Positions 48,661 to 60,767 of a DNA stretch of 64,000 nucleotides are shown here, one piece after another. Numbering within the stretch: the first letter of the stretch is position 1; each line of letters begins with the position of its first letter. A model generated the notes under the pieces. The model saw nothing but the letters and a program-made list of their open reading frames with translations, was not told the origin of the DNA and did not search any database. The position numbers and the translations under genes were made by a program. The stretch is from Gordionus sp. m RMFG-2023 (taxonomy: Eukaryota > Nematomorpha > Gordioida > Chordodea > Parachordodidae). Location of the stretch: positions 20,561,366-20,625,365 of the forward strand of contig NC_088777.1 of assembly GCF_954871325.1 (NCBI RefSeq). Direction: 5' to 3'.

Positions 48661-49912
48661 TTAATAATCATTATAGCATCATAAAAATTGAGAAGCAAAG
48701 TGTTGTGCATTATCATTTAAATTAAAATATTATTACACAATTCATTTTAAAAATAATCAATGTATTTCTATAACATAGCATATTAAAAAATTTACATAGT
48801 AAAATATTAATACCTACACTAATAATATCAATCTATAAATAAAATGAAAGTTCAGGAAGAAAATTGAAAGAAAAATGTGAAGATAAAATTAATGATTCCA
48901 CAAAAAAAGTTATTAAAATTTAAACAAATTTATATTATTTTTTAAAAAAATATTTTTATTTTTAAAATTTTTTATGACACTTAGAACCCTTGGACCCTGC
49001 ACTTTTAAAAAGGGTCCAGGTTCAGGTTAAGTTAAAATACAAGGGTTTAGAGGGTCCAGGTTCACAACCCTGGTCTAAAGTAATAATAAATGTTTTATAA
49101 TAACTAATTTTAAATAATTGCCCTCTAGTGGGAATTTGTTTGTTAAATGATTCTACAATACTAAATCAAAATATTCATCCTCTAGTTGACTCATATTAAT
49201 TACTTAAGTGGAAAACTTGGGTTCATGACTTAAGTTAGTAGACTAAATTACTAATGACTATAGACTGAGAGTACGATGAACTCAACTTTTTAATAACACA
49301 ACACTGCAGTCTCTGACAATTATAAAAATCATTATATATATCTTTAATTAGGCTCTTATTTAGTAAAGTTTCTAATGGATAGCCAGTCATGTTATACTTA
49401 TATATAATCAAATGCATACTTATAATTTATTGGTCTATTAACAATTTAGAATAAATATAATCATATTTATATATTGAAATAATATGATCAATTTAACAAA
49501 ATAAAATATTGGAAAATCTAAATTTAAAATAAATTCAATGTAAACATAATTGATATAAGTAGTTAAGGTTAAAAGTCGCTCTTATGATCAGTTTGCTAAC
49601 ATATAATCTATATATACTATTGGAACTTAAAATCTAAAAGAAATTGATTACTAATAGAAGTCAGCCTAACCTGGCCTGCAGACCATGCAAATTTTTTTTA
49701 GGTCAGTCAAATTATCTAAAATATTTTTATAGGAATCTATAATTAGGCAAATTTATGTTGATTCCTTTCATTAAAAATTATTATGTATTTTATGGGTCAG
49801 ACCAAATGACCAAATTAAAAATTTCAATAGGCTAGTTTAAAATGCACCAACCTCTAATTACTAATAAGATATATTTTTGTAATTCTGTACATAAAACAAA
49901 AAAAATGTAATT

Positions 49913-49995
49913 TGTAAAAAATATATACACATTTTTTTACAAAATATATACACATTTTTTTACAAAATATATACACATTTTTTTACAAAATATAT
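49913..49995. repeat. 23-bp tandem repeat, about 3.5 copies
   Basis: The unit aaaatatatacacatttttttac (23 bp; listed here only as a repeat unit, positions 49,941-49,963 for one copy) is perfectly repeated. Minisatellite in non-coding DNA. Confidence 0.85.
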
Positions 49996-50370
49996 AAATT
50001 ATTAATGAATAGAAAATGTTTTAATAAAAATAATAGTTTTAAAGAATAAGATAATTTAATTACATTTAATGAACTAATATAAGTGACCAATGTGTGGATA
50101 TATTATTTCTATAATTATCTGCTTATAAATTATTAATAAATTTGAACAATAATTTTTAAGTAATGTAAAATTTTATAGGCAATATATCATGAAAAAAAAG
50201 TTTAAAATAATGTAATAGGTTAAAATTTTATTCTAAATCTTATCACTAAAGTTTTTTTTCATCTAATAATTATCAAATATAAATATCATTTATTCATAAA
50301 TATTACATATTTCAATCCCAAAGTATAATGTTTTAGGAAAAACTTATGTAAAATATATTTTTCCTAATTA

Positions 50371-50531
50371 AGTATTCTTATTTATTAAAGTTTAATCAAG
50401 AATGGTTTGTATATTCTTTATTTTATATTTATTAATTTATATATAAACACAGTATTCTTATTTATAAAAGTTTAATCAAGCATGGGCTGTATATTCTTTA
50501 TTTTATATATTTATTAATTTATATATAAGCA
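50371..50531. repeat. 80-bp tandem duplication
   Basis: AGTATTCTTATTTAT(T/A)AAAG starts both copies, at 50,371 and 50,451. They differ at a handful of positions, so the duplication is fairly recent. Non-coding. Confidence 0.8.
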
Positions 50532-50848
50532 TAAATTTCATAAGATAGGAATATTTTAAACATATAATAAAAATTTTGCCATACCTTTCAAGAGAATATT
50601 AAAAATGATTTGCACTATGATCGTAAAGTCATTTGATCGTAAATTTAGTTCATCTTTCTGATTGGTCTATTTAATTGCGGTAAATTTAAATTATTTAGTA
50701 ATATTATCATCAATAACATATATAAATATTTTGTTAAATTTAACAATTATTTAATAGATCATCAAACTGTAGAATATTAAATTCATTCCTTTTAGAGAAT
50801 CACAATAATAAAATTCTAATTTTTAACCCATGAATTTATCAAGATTAT

Positions 50849-51011
50849 GACAGAATCTGATACAGAGTATATGGATGGTACATTCTTTACACCAAATATT
50901 TATCAGCAACTTTATACTGTTCATGTTTATTCAAAAAACATATTTTGATTGTAATATATGCCCTTTTATCAATCTAACAAAAGAAAATCTATATATCAAA
51001 CTTTTCATTAT
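50849..51011 (+). pseudogene. MULE transposase fragment
   Basis: Plus-strand frames read TESDTEYMDGTFFTPNIYQQ, then LYTVHVYSKN, and YMPFYQSNKRKSIY after a stop. The MDGTF...QLYTVH block is the first catalytic-Asp block of MULE transposases, which usually continues with PLVYALLP-like sequence as partly seen here. The fragment is cut by the hAT-like end at 51,012. It may belong with the FLYWCH exons further right, since MULE genes often carry FLYWCH fingers, but the order is unusual. Confidence 0.65.
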
Positions 51012-51550
51012 CAGAGGCGTCGCTAGCCTTTACAATCTCAGGGGGCTCAACTAAAAATGTTTTATGGGGGGGGGGGGGCGAGTTTTTTATTAATATATTA
51101 TACTTTTTTAAAATTTACTAACTTTAAATAATTAATCTGAATGTCATTTATTATATTTTACATGCAAAATAAACTAGCATATAAAAATAATATAAGACAT
51201 TTCTAAAAATAATATTTTTTAATAGAAAATATATTTATTACAGTATAAAATATTTTCGATTGTTGATATAAAATGATTTTGCGTCTAAAGAATAATAAAT
51301 GATTAAAAAGGTTAATTAATTCATATATGCCTCAATTGATGATAGTTTTTGAAAACTACATAATATATTATAATTCTTAGCAACTTACATTGACAGAAGG
51401 TCATGAAACTAATATAACTCCCTATTACCGTTTTAGACAATGTTTTATAGAATGGACTATTAAGAAAAAATTTATAGACTTTTCAAATCTACAATTCTTG
51501 AAGAAGAGAATATAAACGACCAATCCAAATCATAAAACTATATGATGGTT
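51012..51550 (+). mobile_element. hAT-like element fragment, inverted copy of 4,125-4,723
   Basis: Starts CAGAGGCGTCGCTAGCCTTT, then CAACTAAAAATG and a G-run of about 13. It is collinear with the reverse complement of 4,125-4,723 to CATAAAACTATATGATGG. The right terminal repeat is not recognised, so the true 3' end is unknown. Confidence 0.65.
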
Positions 51551-52748
51551 AGAGATTCCTCTTAGATGACATGATGGAAGCTAGATAAGTAATCGAGAAA
51601 ATTATTGTATGATATTAAACTTCTAAAAGATTATCTTCCATTTTCAATGTTATATAAACAACTACACAGTTGATCTATTGCTTATCTAAAAGGTGCGATC
51701 ATATGCTCACAGCAGCTGTAGTAATAACCTCAAATTACATAGCCACACAAATAATAGATGCTGGTAATTTGCAGTCCTATCCATGACACTCACGATGGTA
51801 ACCCATCACAATTTATTCTGTTAGATAAATTGATAAAAAAAAATATTAAAACCTTTAGAAGAAATTATGCAAATATATTGAAGCCTTGAGTTATTTACAC
51901 GGCAAGGATGCCATATTAGAAATGAAACATTTTGTAACTACAAAATAAGAACCAGAGTGATATCATGAAAGCAATATAGATTTTATATATTATTGTCGCA
52001 CCAACTCTAGTTGGTATATTATATCTTAAAATAATAGTAGTTTCTTGTTTTATAATAATATCAAAAATATATTTGCTTTAAAGATTTAACTTAAATCTAT
52101 TTTTCGAAGAAGAAAAATTAACTTAAATCTATTTTTCGAAGAAGAAAAATATAAGAGAAGAAAAGATATCTAATTTATTACAGCTATTGTGGGATGAATA
52201 ATATTACGTTTAATTATAATTATATTTTAAATAAATAGATGGCGTTAAATATTTATAAGCAAATTTTTACTTATATTTATTACCAAAAGCATTTATTAAT
52301 AAAATTTTAAAAATATTAACTGTAATATATTATATAACTCAGATACCTGTAAAAGTGGCATTTTACCTAATATTTTATAAATAATTATATATAATAGAGG
52401 ATTATAAACTATATGTCTACTTACTTTTTATAAATAAATCTCTTATACTTAAATGGATTTGGACCTTGAAAATAATTTTAGGAAGAAACATGATAATTAA
52501 ATTTAAAAATCAATAATATAATTGATTAGTGATTTTGAACTCGGCTAAAATATTAAATTATTAATTTTCAATAAATAAATGATTTTATTTATTAGGGTTA
52601 TTTAATAATTTAGGAATCGGTTCTAAATCGCTAGATGAAAAATCGCTAAAAAATATGATGTTCCCAATTTTGTTACCAGTGAAAATCCCAAAGATGGCTA
52701 CTAGTGTTTTATTAAAAAAATGAAGATTCAAACCGTAGCAGAAAACAT
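51551..52748. other. No recognised gene
   Basis: Some stretches (51,640-51,980) have a less biased composition and could be decayed exons of the MULE/FLYWCH region, but no motif was recognised. A 32-bp tandem duplication lies at 52,086-52,149. Confidence 0.4.
52086..52149. repeat. 32-bp perfect tandem duplication
   Basis: TTAACTTAAATCTATTTTTC and the next 12 bases are repeated exactly once, at 52,086-52,117 and 52,118-52,149. Confidence 0.9.
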
Positions 52749-53168
52749 AAATAATTTACGGTTAATGATGCTTACTACCTTAAGGTACCATCTATCAAAT
52801 TTGAATTTTGTTCATTTTTCATTTGGATAGGCACTACCAAATATATTTATAATATATATTTGAAAAATCGGGATTTTTGTAAAGCCTCTATGGCCTAGTA
52901 AGCAAGAGCTTGACTTACTTATCCCATGCCCCGGGTTCGAGTCCCGTGAATGATCATGTTTTTTTTCTTATTCTAACTTGGTGATTCCATCCTTGGGGGG
53001 ATGATATATAGAAGGCCGAACTCGACCACGTGATTCCGTATTAATATATTAAATAATAAGGGTCTTATTACATTTTAATAAATTTTGGTCGGTATTTAGC
53101 AAATTAGATTGGTATTTAAAATATTTCCATACATTCATGGTAGTAAGCATCATTAACCATAATTTACT
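52749..53168. mobile_element. MITE with ends of about 30 bp, containing a SINE
   Basis: AATTTACGGTTAATGATGCT then TACTACC (52,753-52,779) pairs with GGTAGTAAGCATCATTAACC then ATAAATT-like sequence at 53,139-53,168. About 420 bp including the tRNA-derived SINE. It sits just upstream of the FLYWCH exon, presumably in an intron. Confidence 0.65.
52884..53085 (+). mobile_element. tRNA-derived SINE
   Basis: GCCTCTATGGCCTAGTAAGC (A box) then GGGTTCGAGTCCCGTGA (B box, 52,932-52,948) form a tRNA-like head. A T-run and a unique body with GAAGGCCGAACTCGACCACG follow. The acceptor-stem halves do not pair, so it is not a functional tRNA. A tail and target duplication could not be set precisely. Confidence 0.7.
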
Positions 53169-53320
53169 TAAGCTTAGGAAATTAGATATTAAAGTATGTA
53201 TAATTTATAGATATGAAAATTTTATTTACATTTAAATTTTTATTTAGAAAACAATAAAAAATAAAGACTACATAGAATACTTGGGATATCAGTATTTACA
53301 GCACAAATCTGGTAAAAGTG

Positions 53321-56005
53321 AGGTCCGTGAAGTTGGCCGAACAATTGGAAGCACTTACGATGAATTCTATATCATTTTTTAGTGCTTCGTTAGTGCTTGT
53401 TAGTGCTTCAATCCGTTTAGTAGCCGAATTTAAGGAAAAAAGGTTATAAGCAAAAATAAAAATTTGTGCCAACTTCACGCTTAAAGGTCGATTGGAAGCA
53501 CTAACGATGAAATATATATCATTCTTTTATGCTTCGTAAGTAGAGGTTGGTGCTTCAATCCGGATAGTAGCCTAATTTAAGGGAAAAAAGTTTTTCGCGA
53601 AAAAAATAAAAATAAACAAATATTGGCGACTTGCCAAAACAAAAACTATAATAGTACAAAACATCCGGTTTTCGCCATTATTTAGTGCTTAATTAGTAAA
53701 TTTTAATTCCGTAATTTTTATGGTTAACCGCCTTATAAAAAAAAATATGAGGTATATAAAAATTATGACGTCACAATTTAAGCGTGACGTTGGCCGAACT
53801 TTTGGAAGCACTAACGATGAAATGTATATCATTCTTTAGTGCTTCGTTTGTAGAGGTTAGTGCTTCAATCCGGATAGTAGCCGAATATAAGGAAAAAAAG
53901 TTATTCGCGAAAAAAACAAAAATAAACAAATATTGGCGAATTGCCAAAACAAAAACTATAATAGTACAAAACATCCGGTTTTCGCCATTATTTAGTGCTT
54001 AATTAGTGTATTTAAATTCCGTAATTTATTTTTTTAACCGTCATATGAAAAAATTGTAACACGCTAAAGAAATTTTTAGAGGTCAAATTTCGGATGGAAA
54101 ATTATGAAAGCACTAACGATGAAACTTATATCATTCTTTAGTGCTTCGTTAGTAGAGATTAGTGCTTCAATCAGTTTTGTAGCCGAATTTAAGAATAGAA
54201 AGTTATTCACGAAAAAACAAAAATAAACAAATATTGGCGACGTGCCAAAACTAAAACTAGAGTAGTACTTAACATCCGGTTTTCGCCATTATTTAGTGCT
54301 TAATTAATGTATTTAAATTACATTATTAATTTACTTAACCGCCTTATAAAAAAAAGTTATAAGGTAAATAAAAATTATGACGTCAAAGCGTGAAGTTGGC
54401 CGAACTTTTGGAAGCACTAACGATGAAACTTATATCATTCTTTAGTGCTTCTTTAGTAGAGGTTAGTGCTTCAATCAGTTCCGTAGCCGAATTTAAGAAT
54501 AAAAAGTTATTCACGAAAAAAACAAAAATAAACAAATAATGGCGACGTGCCAAAACAAAAACTATAGGAGTACTAAACATCCGGTTTTCGCCATTATTTA
54601 GTGCTTAATTGTGTATTTAAATTCCGTAATTTATTTTGTTAACCGTCATATGAAAAAAATGTAACACGCTAAATAAATTTTTAGAGGTCAATTTTCGGCT
54701 GGAAAATTATGAAAGCACTAACGATGAAACTTATATCATTCTTTAGTGCTTCGTTAGTAGAGGTTAGTGCTTCAATCAGTTCCGTAGCCGAATTTAAGAA
54801 TAAAAAGTTATTAGCAAAATAAAAACTATGACGTCACGATTTAGGCATGAAGTTGGCCGAACTTTTGGAAACACTAACGATGAAACTTATATCATTCTTT
54901 AGTGCTTCGTTAGTAGAGGTTAGTGCTTCTATCAGTTCCGTAGCCGAATTTAGGAATAAAAAGTTATTCACGAAAAAAACAAAAATAAACCAATAATGGC
55001 GACGTGCCAAAACAAAAACTATAGGAGTACTAAACATCCGGTTTTCGCCATTATTTAGTGCTTAATAGTATATTTAAATTCCGTAATTTATTTTGTTAAC
55101 CGTCATATGAAAAAATAATAACACGCTTTTCAAATTTTTAGAGGTCAAATTTCGGCTGGAAAATTATGAAAGCACTAACGATGAAACTTATATCATTCTT
55201 TAGTGCTTCGTTAGTAGAGGTTAGTGCTTTAATCAGTTTTGTAGCCGAATTTAAGAATAAAAAGTTATTCACGAAAAAACAAAAATATGGCGACGTGCCA
55301 AAACAAAAACTATAAGAGTACTAAACATCCGGTTTTCGCCATTATTTAGTGCTTAATTAGTGTATTTAAATTCCGTTATTAATTTACTTAACTGTCATAT
55401 AGAAAAATTGTAAAATGCTAAAGAAATTTTTAGAGGTCAAATTTCGGCTGGAAAATTATGAAAGCACTAACGATGAAACTTATATCATTCTTTAGTGCTT
55501 CGTTAGTAGAGGTTAGTGCTTTAATCAGTTTTGTAGCCGAATTTAAAAATCAAAAGTTATTTGCGAAAAAAGAAATAATGGCGACGTGCCAAAACAAAAA
55601 CTATAATAGTACTAAACCACCGGTTTTCGCCATTATTTAGTGTTTAATTAGTATTTTTAAATTCTGTAATTTATTTTGTTAACCGTCATATGAAAATATT
55701 GTAACACGCAAAAGAAATTTTTAGAGGTCAAATTTCGGCTAGAAAATTATGAACGATGAAGCATATATCATTCTTTAGTGCTTCGTTAGTAGAGGTTAGT
55801 GCTTCAATTAGTTCCGTAGCTGAATTTAAGAATAAAAAGTTATTCACGAAAAAAACAAAAATAAACAAATAATGGCGACGTGCCAAAACAAAAACTATAG
55901 GAGTACTAAACATCCGGTTTTCGCCATTATTTAGTGCTTAATTAGTGTATTTAATATCCGTTTAATTTTGTTAACCGTTATATGAAAAAATTGTAAAACG
56001 CTAAA
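53321..56005. repeat. Foldback left arm: array of units of about 300 bp
   Basis: GCACTAACGATGAAA recurs near 53,498, 53,807, 54,110, 54,413, 54,715, 54,872, 55,170 and 55,465, mostly about 300 bp apart, with one short unit of about 157 bp. Each unit contains an internal hairpin (AAGCACTAACGA ... TTAGTGCTTCGTTAGT) and the blocks GGCGACGTGCCAAAAC, CATCCGGTTTTCGCCATTAT and TTAACCGTCATATGAAAAAA. Confidence 0.9.
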
Positions 56006-56013
56006 GAAAAAAC

Positions 56014-56327
56014 CTTTATGGTATAGTTATAAATAATATTTAATTTTTTAATACATATAATGCAATATAATTTTATTTGAATTGTATATGATAATTTTCA
56101 ATTCACTTAAAATATCAAATAAATAAAATATATGTTTTTAGGATTGAAGAATGTTTTTATCTTGGGAGGAGCTTATCAAATCAAATGATTTTACACGACC
56201 CCTAAATAAATTATGGCATTTGTGACAACAGAAATTGTGAATTGAAAATTATCCTATACAATTCAAATAAAATTATATTGCATTATATGTATTAAAAAAT
56301 TAAATATTATTTATAGCTATGCCATAA
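56014..56327. mobile_element. Palindromic MITE in the foldback loop
   Basis: Roughly 90 bp at 56,014-56,105 (TTTATGGTATAGTTATAAAT onward, ending TTCAATTCAC) are the near-perfect reverse complement of 56,237-56,327. The spacer is about 130 bp. No coding sequence. Confidence 0.82.
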
Positions 56328-58450
56328 AAATTTTTTAAACTATATTCCTATTATTCGTATTTGTTTATATTTGTTATATAGAATGTTTTATTGATTATAA
56401 GCTTATTTTTGCTAATTGCTGCTTTATTCGTTGAAAATTATATCATACATTTATTATAATTTTTTCCTTCTTTATTCTTCCATCAATATTTTAGTTATAA
56501 TATTCGAATAAAAATATAACTCTCTTATTCTACAATCTATTTATATTATCGAGTAACAGTTTTCAATAAAAAGATATAACGCTTGAGGATTATATTTTCG
56601 ACCACTAAGTGGAGTTGGACTTGCATTTTTATTAATAACTTCTTTAGTTGTTTTGATAATTTCTAGAGAAGAGTTTGAATACAATTATTCATATCTATCT
56701 ATAGAAACATAATCAATTTGATTTCTTAAGATTCTAAAGAGGTGTCAGAAAATTTGAATTATTGATATGCTATAATGAATCAGGGTAACTATCAGATTTT
56801 CTGCATAATTATATTGATAATAATGAGATCTAAATGTATAAGTTTCATCGTTAGTGCTTTCATAATTTTCCAGCCGAAATTTGACCTCTAAAAATTTGTT
56901 TAGCGTGTTACAATTTTTTCATATGACGGTTAACAAAATAAATTGCGGAATTTAAATATACTAATTAAGCACTAAATAATGGCGAAAACCGGATGTTTAG
57001 TACTCCTATAGTTTTTGTTTTGGCACGTCGCCATTATTTCTTTTTTTCGCAAATAACTTTTGATTTTTAAATTCGGCTACAAAACTGATTGAAGCACTAA
57101 ACTCTACTAACGAAGCACTAAAGAATGATATATGTTTCATCGTTAGTGCTTTCATAATTTTCTAGCCGAAATTTGACCTCTAAAAATTTCTTTTGCGTGT
57201 TACAATATTTTCATATGACGGTTAACAAAATAAATTACAGAATTTAAAAATACTAATTAAGCACTAAATAATGGCGAAAACCGGATGTTTAGTACTATTA
57301 TGGTTTTTATTTTGGCACGGCCATTATTTCTATTTTTCGCAAATAACTTTTGATTTTTAAATTCGGCTACAAAACTGATTAAAGCACTAACCTCTACTAA
57401 CGAAGCACTAAAGAATATAAGTTTCATCGTTAGTGCTTTCATAATTTTCCAGCCGAGATTTGACCTCTAAAAATTTCTTTAGCATTTTACAATTTTTCCA
57501 TATGACAATTAAGTAAATTAATAACGGAATTTAAATACACTAATTAAGCACTAAATAATGGCCAAAACCGAATGTTTAGTACTCCTATAGTTTTTGTTTT
57601 GGCATGTCGCCATATTTTTGTTTTTTCGTGAATAACTTTTTATTCTTAAATTCGGCTACAAAACTGATTAAAGCACTAACCTCTACTAACAAAGCACTAA
57701 AGAATGATATAAGTTTCATCGTTAGTGCTTTCATAATTTTCCAGCCGAAATTTGACCTCTAAAAATTTGAAAAGCGTGTTATAATTTTTTCATATGGGTT
57801 AACAAAATAAATTATGGAATTTAAATATACTAATTAAGCACTAAATAATGGCGAAAACCGGATGTTTAGTACTCCTATAGTTTTTGTTTTGGCACGTCGC
57901 CATTATTTCTTTTTTTCGCAAATAACTTTTGATTTTTAAATTCGGCTACAAAACTGATTGAAGCACTAAACTCTACTAACGAAGCACTAAAGAATGATAT
58001 ATGTTTCATCGTTAGTGCTTTCATAATTTTCTAGCCGAGATTTGACCTCTAAAAATTTCTTTTGCGTGTTACAATATTTTCATATGACGGTTAACAAAAT
58101 AAATTACAGAATTTAAAAATACTAATTAAGCACTAAATAATGGCGAAAACCGGATGTTTAGTACTATTATAGTTTTTATTTTGGCACGTAGCCATTATTT
58201 CTATTTTTCGCAAATAACTTTTGATTTTTAAATTCGGCTACAAAACTGATTAAAGCAGGGTTGTGCATTTGACCGGTCAAATACAATTCGGTCAATTGAC
58301 CGATATTTGACCGGTCAAATATGGTCAAATACGGTCAAATATGGTCAAATTCAAATAAATGTTTTTTACACCAATATTAACTTTATTTTGCATTTATATA
58401 ATATTATAATAAATCTATTTATAATAATAAATATCATAATATTTTTTAAT

Positions 58451-60365
58451 TCATTCTATAGTCAATGTTTCACCCTCCGTGGCAGAGTCTTGTTCCGATT
58501 CATATTCAATATCATTATTTTCTTTAATATTTTTAATCAATCTTAAATTATGATATACTCTTACTAATTTTCCTGCTGTAGAAGCCTTTAATCTATTTCT
58601 GTTTTTCGTGTGAATATTGCCCTAAACCGACCAATTTCTTTCAGAAGAAGAAGTCGAACTAGGAAATGTTAGTAAAATATTAGCGACTTCTCTTAATAGG
58701 CAAGGTGGGCAAAATGCATTCCACCAACTTGAGGCCGAAATTTGATTGTTTCTTATGGAAGTTACAACTTTCCACATATTATGGCTATTAAATATACCGC
58801 TTTTGCTTCTGAAATTTACTATATTACTCAAAATAACCACCTTGTAAAATACCCAATTCTTGTATTATATTACATGCTTCATCAAATTCAGTATTAGTAA
58901 GATGCTCCCCTTGATATTGGGGGTCCAATAAATAAGCAGCATTGTGAGCACATGTATTTAGATCAGTTTTTCTCTTTTCAAACATAACCTTAATTTTTTT
59001 TTCTTGAGATGGAGAAAATATAGAATCATGGCATGATTGTATTATGTGTTTTTCCAAATTAAGCATCTCGTTTTTTACTTGGGCCAAAGTACATTTATCC
59101 CCTTGCACTTTCAACAATGAGGTAGCTAAAGGCGTCCAAAATTCTTCGTTTAATATATTATTGGTAATTTCTATGGGACAAATATCACAAACAGCTTCTT
59201 CAACAACTGATGCTTTTAGAGGTATCTTGCATATTTGAATTTGTTCCATACATTTTATTGACGATGCCCATCTTGTTTGGCTAATCGTACTTAATGTAGA
59301 TGGTATGCCATGAAGATTCTTATTACGGAAAAATACTGCAGCTGGTATGTGTTTATTCTTGAAAAATTTAACAATTTTTTTAATTATTGAAATATGGTCA
59401 CTGAAGGCGTTCAATCGTTCAAAATCGTGAAAGAATAACTGCAATGTATGCGCTGCACAACCATAACATTGTATATGATTATAAATAGATTCAGATTTTA
59501 GAATTCTCCAGGCTGCTTTCATGTTAGCGGCATTATCAGTAACTAAAGAATATACTTTTACCGGATTCAATTCATGAATTACATTTTTAAATTCCTGGGC
59601 AATATAATCTGCCGTATGGCGATTTTCCTCAGTATTTAGAAATTTGTAGAACACTGGAACAGGCGTCATCACCATAAAATTAATAATACTCTCGTTTCTA
59701 ATGTTGCTCCAGCCATCTGATACAATTGATAAGTAAGGAGCTTTATCTATTATATCTGCAACTCTCACCTCCATATCACCTGACGCTTTGTCTAAAAGAT
59801 ATCCAGCCAGCTGCCTTCTCCTGGGTAATGTGTAAATAGGACGTATTTTTTTAAAAAATTCTTGGATGTAGGGATTTTCAGTGATGTGGAAAGGTAAATT
59901 GCTCGCATATACAGCCTTTGCAAACAATTGATCCAGCTCATTTTTTTCTTTGTGATTAATTCTATCTATGAAACCGGTTATACAAGATTGAGATTTATAT
60001 TTAATCGCCTTGCTTGTAGATTGATTAGAAATAATGGAATAAAATTCTCCTGAGTCACAAGACAAAATATTGTTCATTTGATAATCATTCTCACTAATTT
60101 CACCCAACTCTTCATTAGAGTTAGACTTAGAAGTATTACAAATTACATTTGTGATATTTTTTGTAGAGGTTGATATTTTGGAATTTGAATAAAATTTTTC
60201 CTTAATTATAACAGGGCACATAGTACAGCTGCTTAATAAATGTTTGACCATTCTATCAACGTGGGTTATATAGGACATCTTGCAAAACTTGCACACCGCT
60301 TTAACTGATTTACCATCGCGTACTTATTGAAAATGTTTCCAAACATGATGCTTTGGTTTGACCAT
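58451..60365 (-). pseudogene. BED zinc-finger hAT transposase, nearly intact
   Basis: Starts MVKPKHHVWKHFQ at 60,365, then an in-frame TAA, then VRDGKSVKAVCKFCKMSY with the C-x2-C and following H and C of a BED finger. A 490-codon open stretch follows (to 58,824) with RPIYTLPRRRQLAGYLLD, PYLSIVSDGWSNIRNESI (catalytic Asp), SLVTDNAANMKAA (second Asp) and QTRWASS. A one-base frameshift near 58,826 leads to ASSWWNAFCPPCLLREVANI and SSTSSSERNWSV, the dimerisation domain with the conserved ER. A TAG after WSV and the end at TGA (58,451) complete it. Two stops and one shift are all that separate it from an intact frame. Confidence 0.9.
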
Positions 60366-60635
60366 AATCCCTAATATATTAAAATTTAACAAAAAATGAT
60401 TTTGATTATTGTAAAGTTAATCAATCTTAACTATTTTATAATTATCGACCAATTATTCCAATAATTTCTTAATATTATAAATATAATATAATATATATAA
60501 TTTTTTACCAGAATTGAATAATATTCCGTAAATCTGACCAGAACAATTAAAATGAAAATTAATTTTAAAAATAAAATATAGCAAGTGTAAGTAAAACAAA
60601 TGAGAATTAATATAATTTATACTCAACTAAATATT

Positions 60636-60767
60636 AAATAAAATTTAAATTTATTAAAAAATAAGAATGAAAAAATTATATTATGATTATAATAAATCGG
60701 GAAATAAAATTTAAATTTATTAAAAAATAAGAATGAAAAAATTATATTATGATTATAATAAATCGGG
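60636..60767. repeat. 66-bp tandem duplication in the hAT 5' region
   Basis: AAATAAAATTTAAATTTATT onward, ending AATAAATCGGG, is present exactly twice (60,636-60,701 and 60,702-60,767). Confidence 0.9.

Larger units (their letters stand above)
46880..49072 (-). mobile_element. hAT element, minus strand, interrupted by a SINE
   Basis: The right terminus (minus strand) reads CAGGGTTGTGAACCTGGACC and is followed by GGGTTTAGAGG-type repeats. Near the left end, GGGTCAGGTTCGGG and GGATCCAGGTTGGG repeat the same motif. Transposase remnants lie between (47,885-48,660). The exact left boundary is unclear because another element end abuts it. Confidence 0.7.

Noticed and set aside
52884-52955. A functional tRNA gene
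   Set aside because: A- and B-box motifs and a T-arm are present, but the acceptor-stem halves do not pair and a SINE-like body follows.
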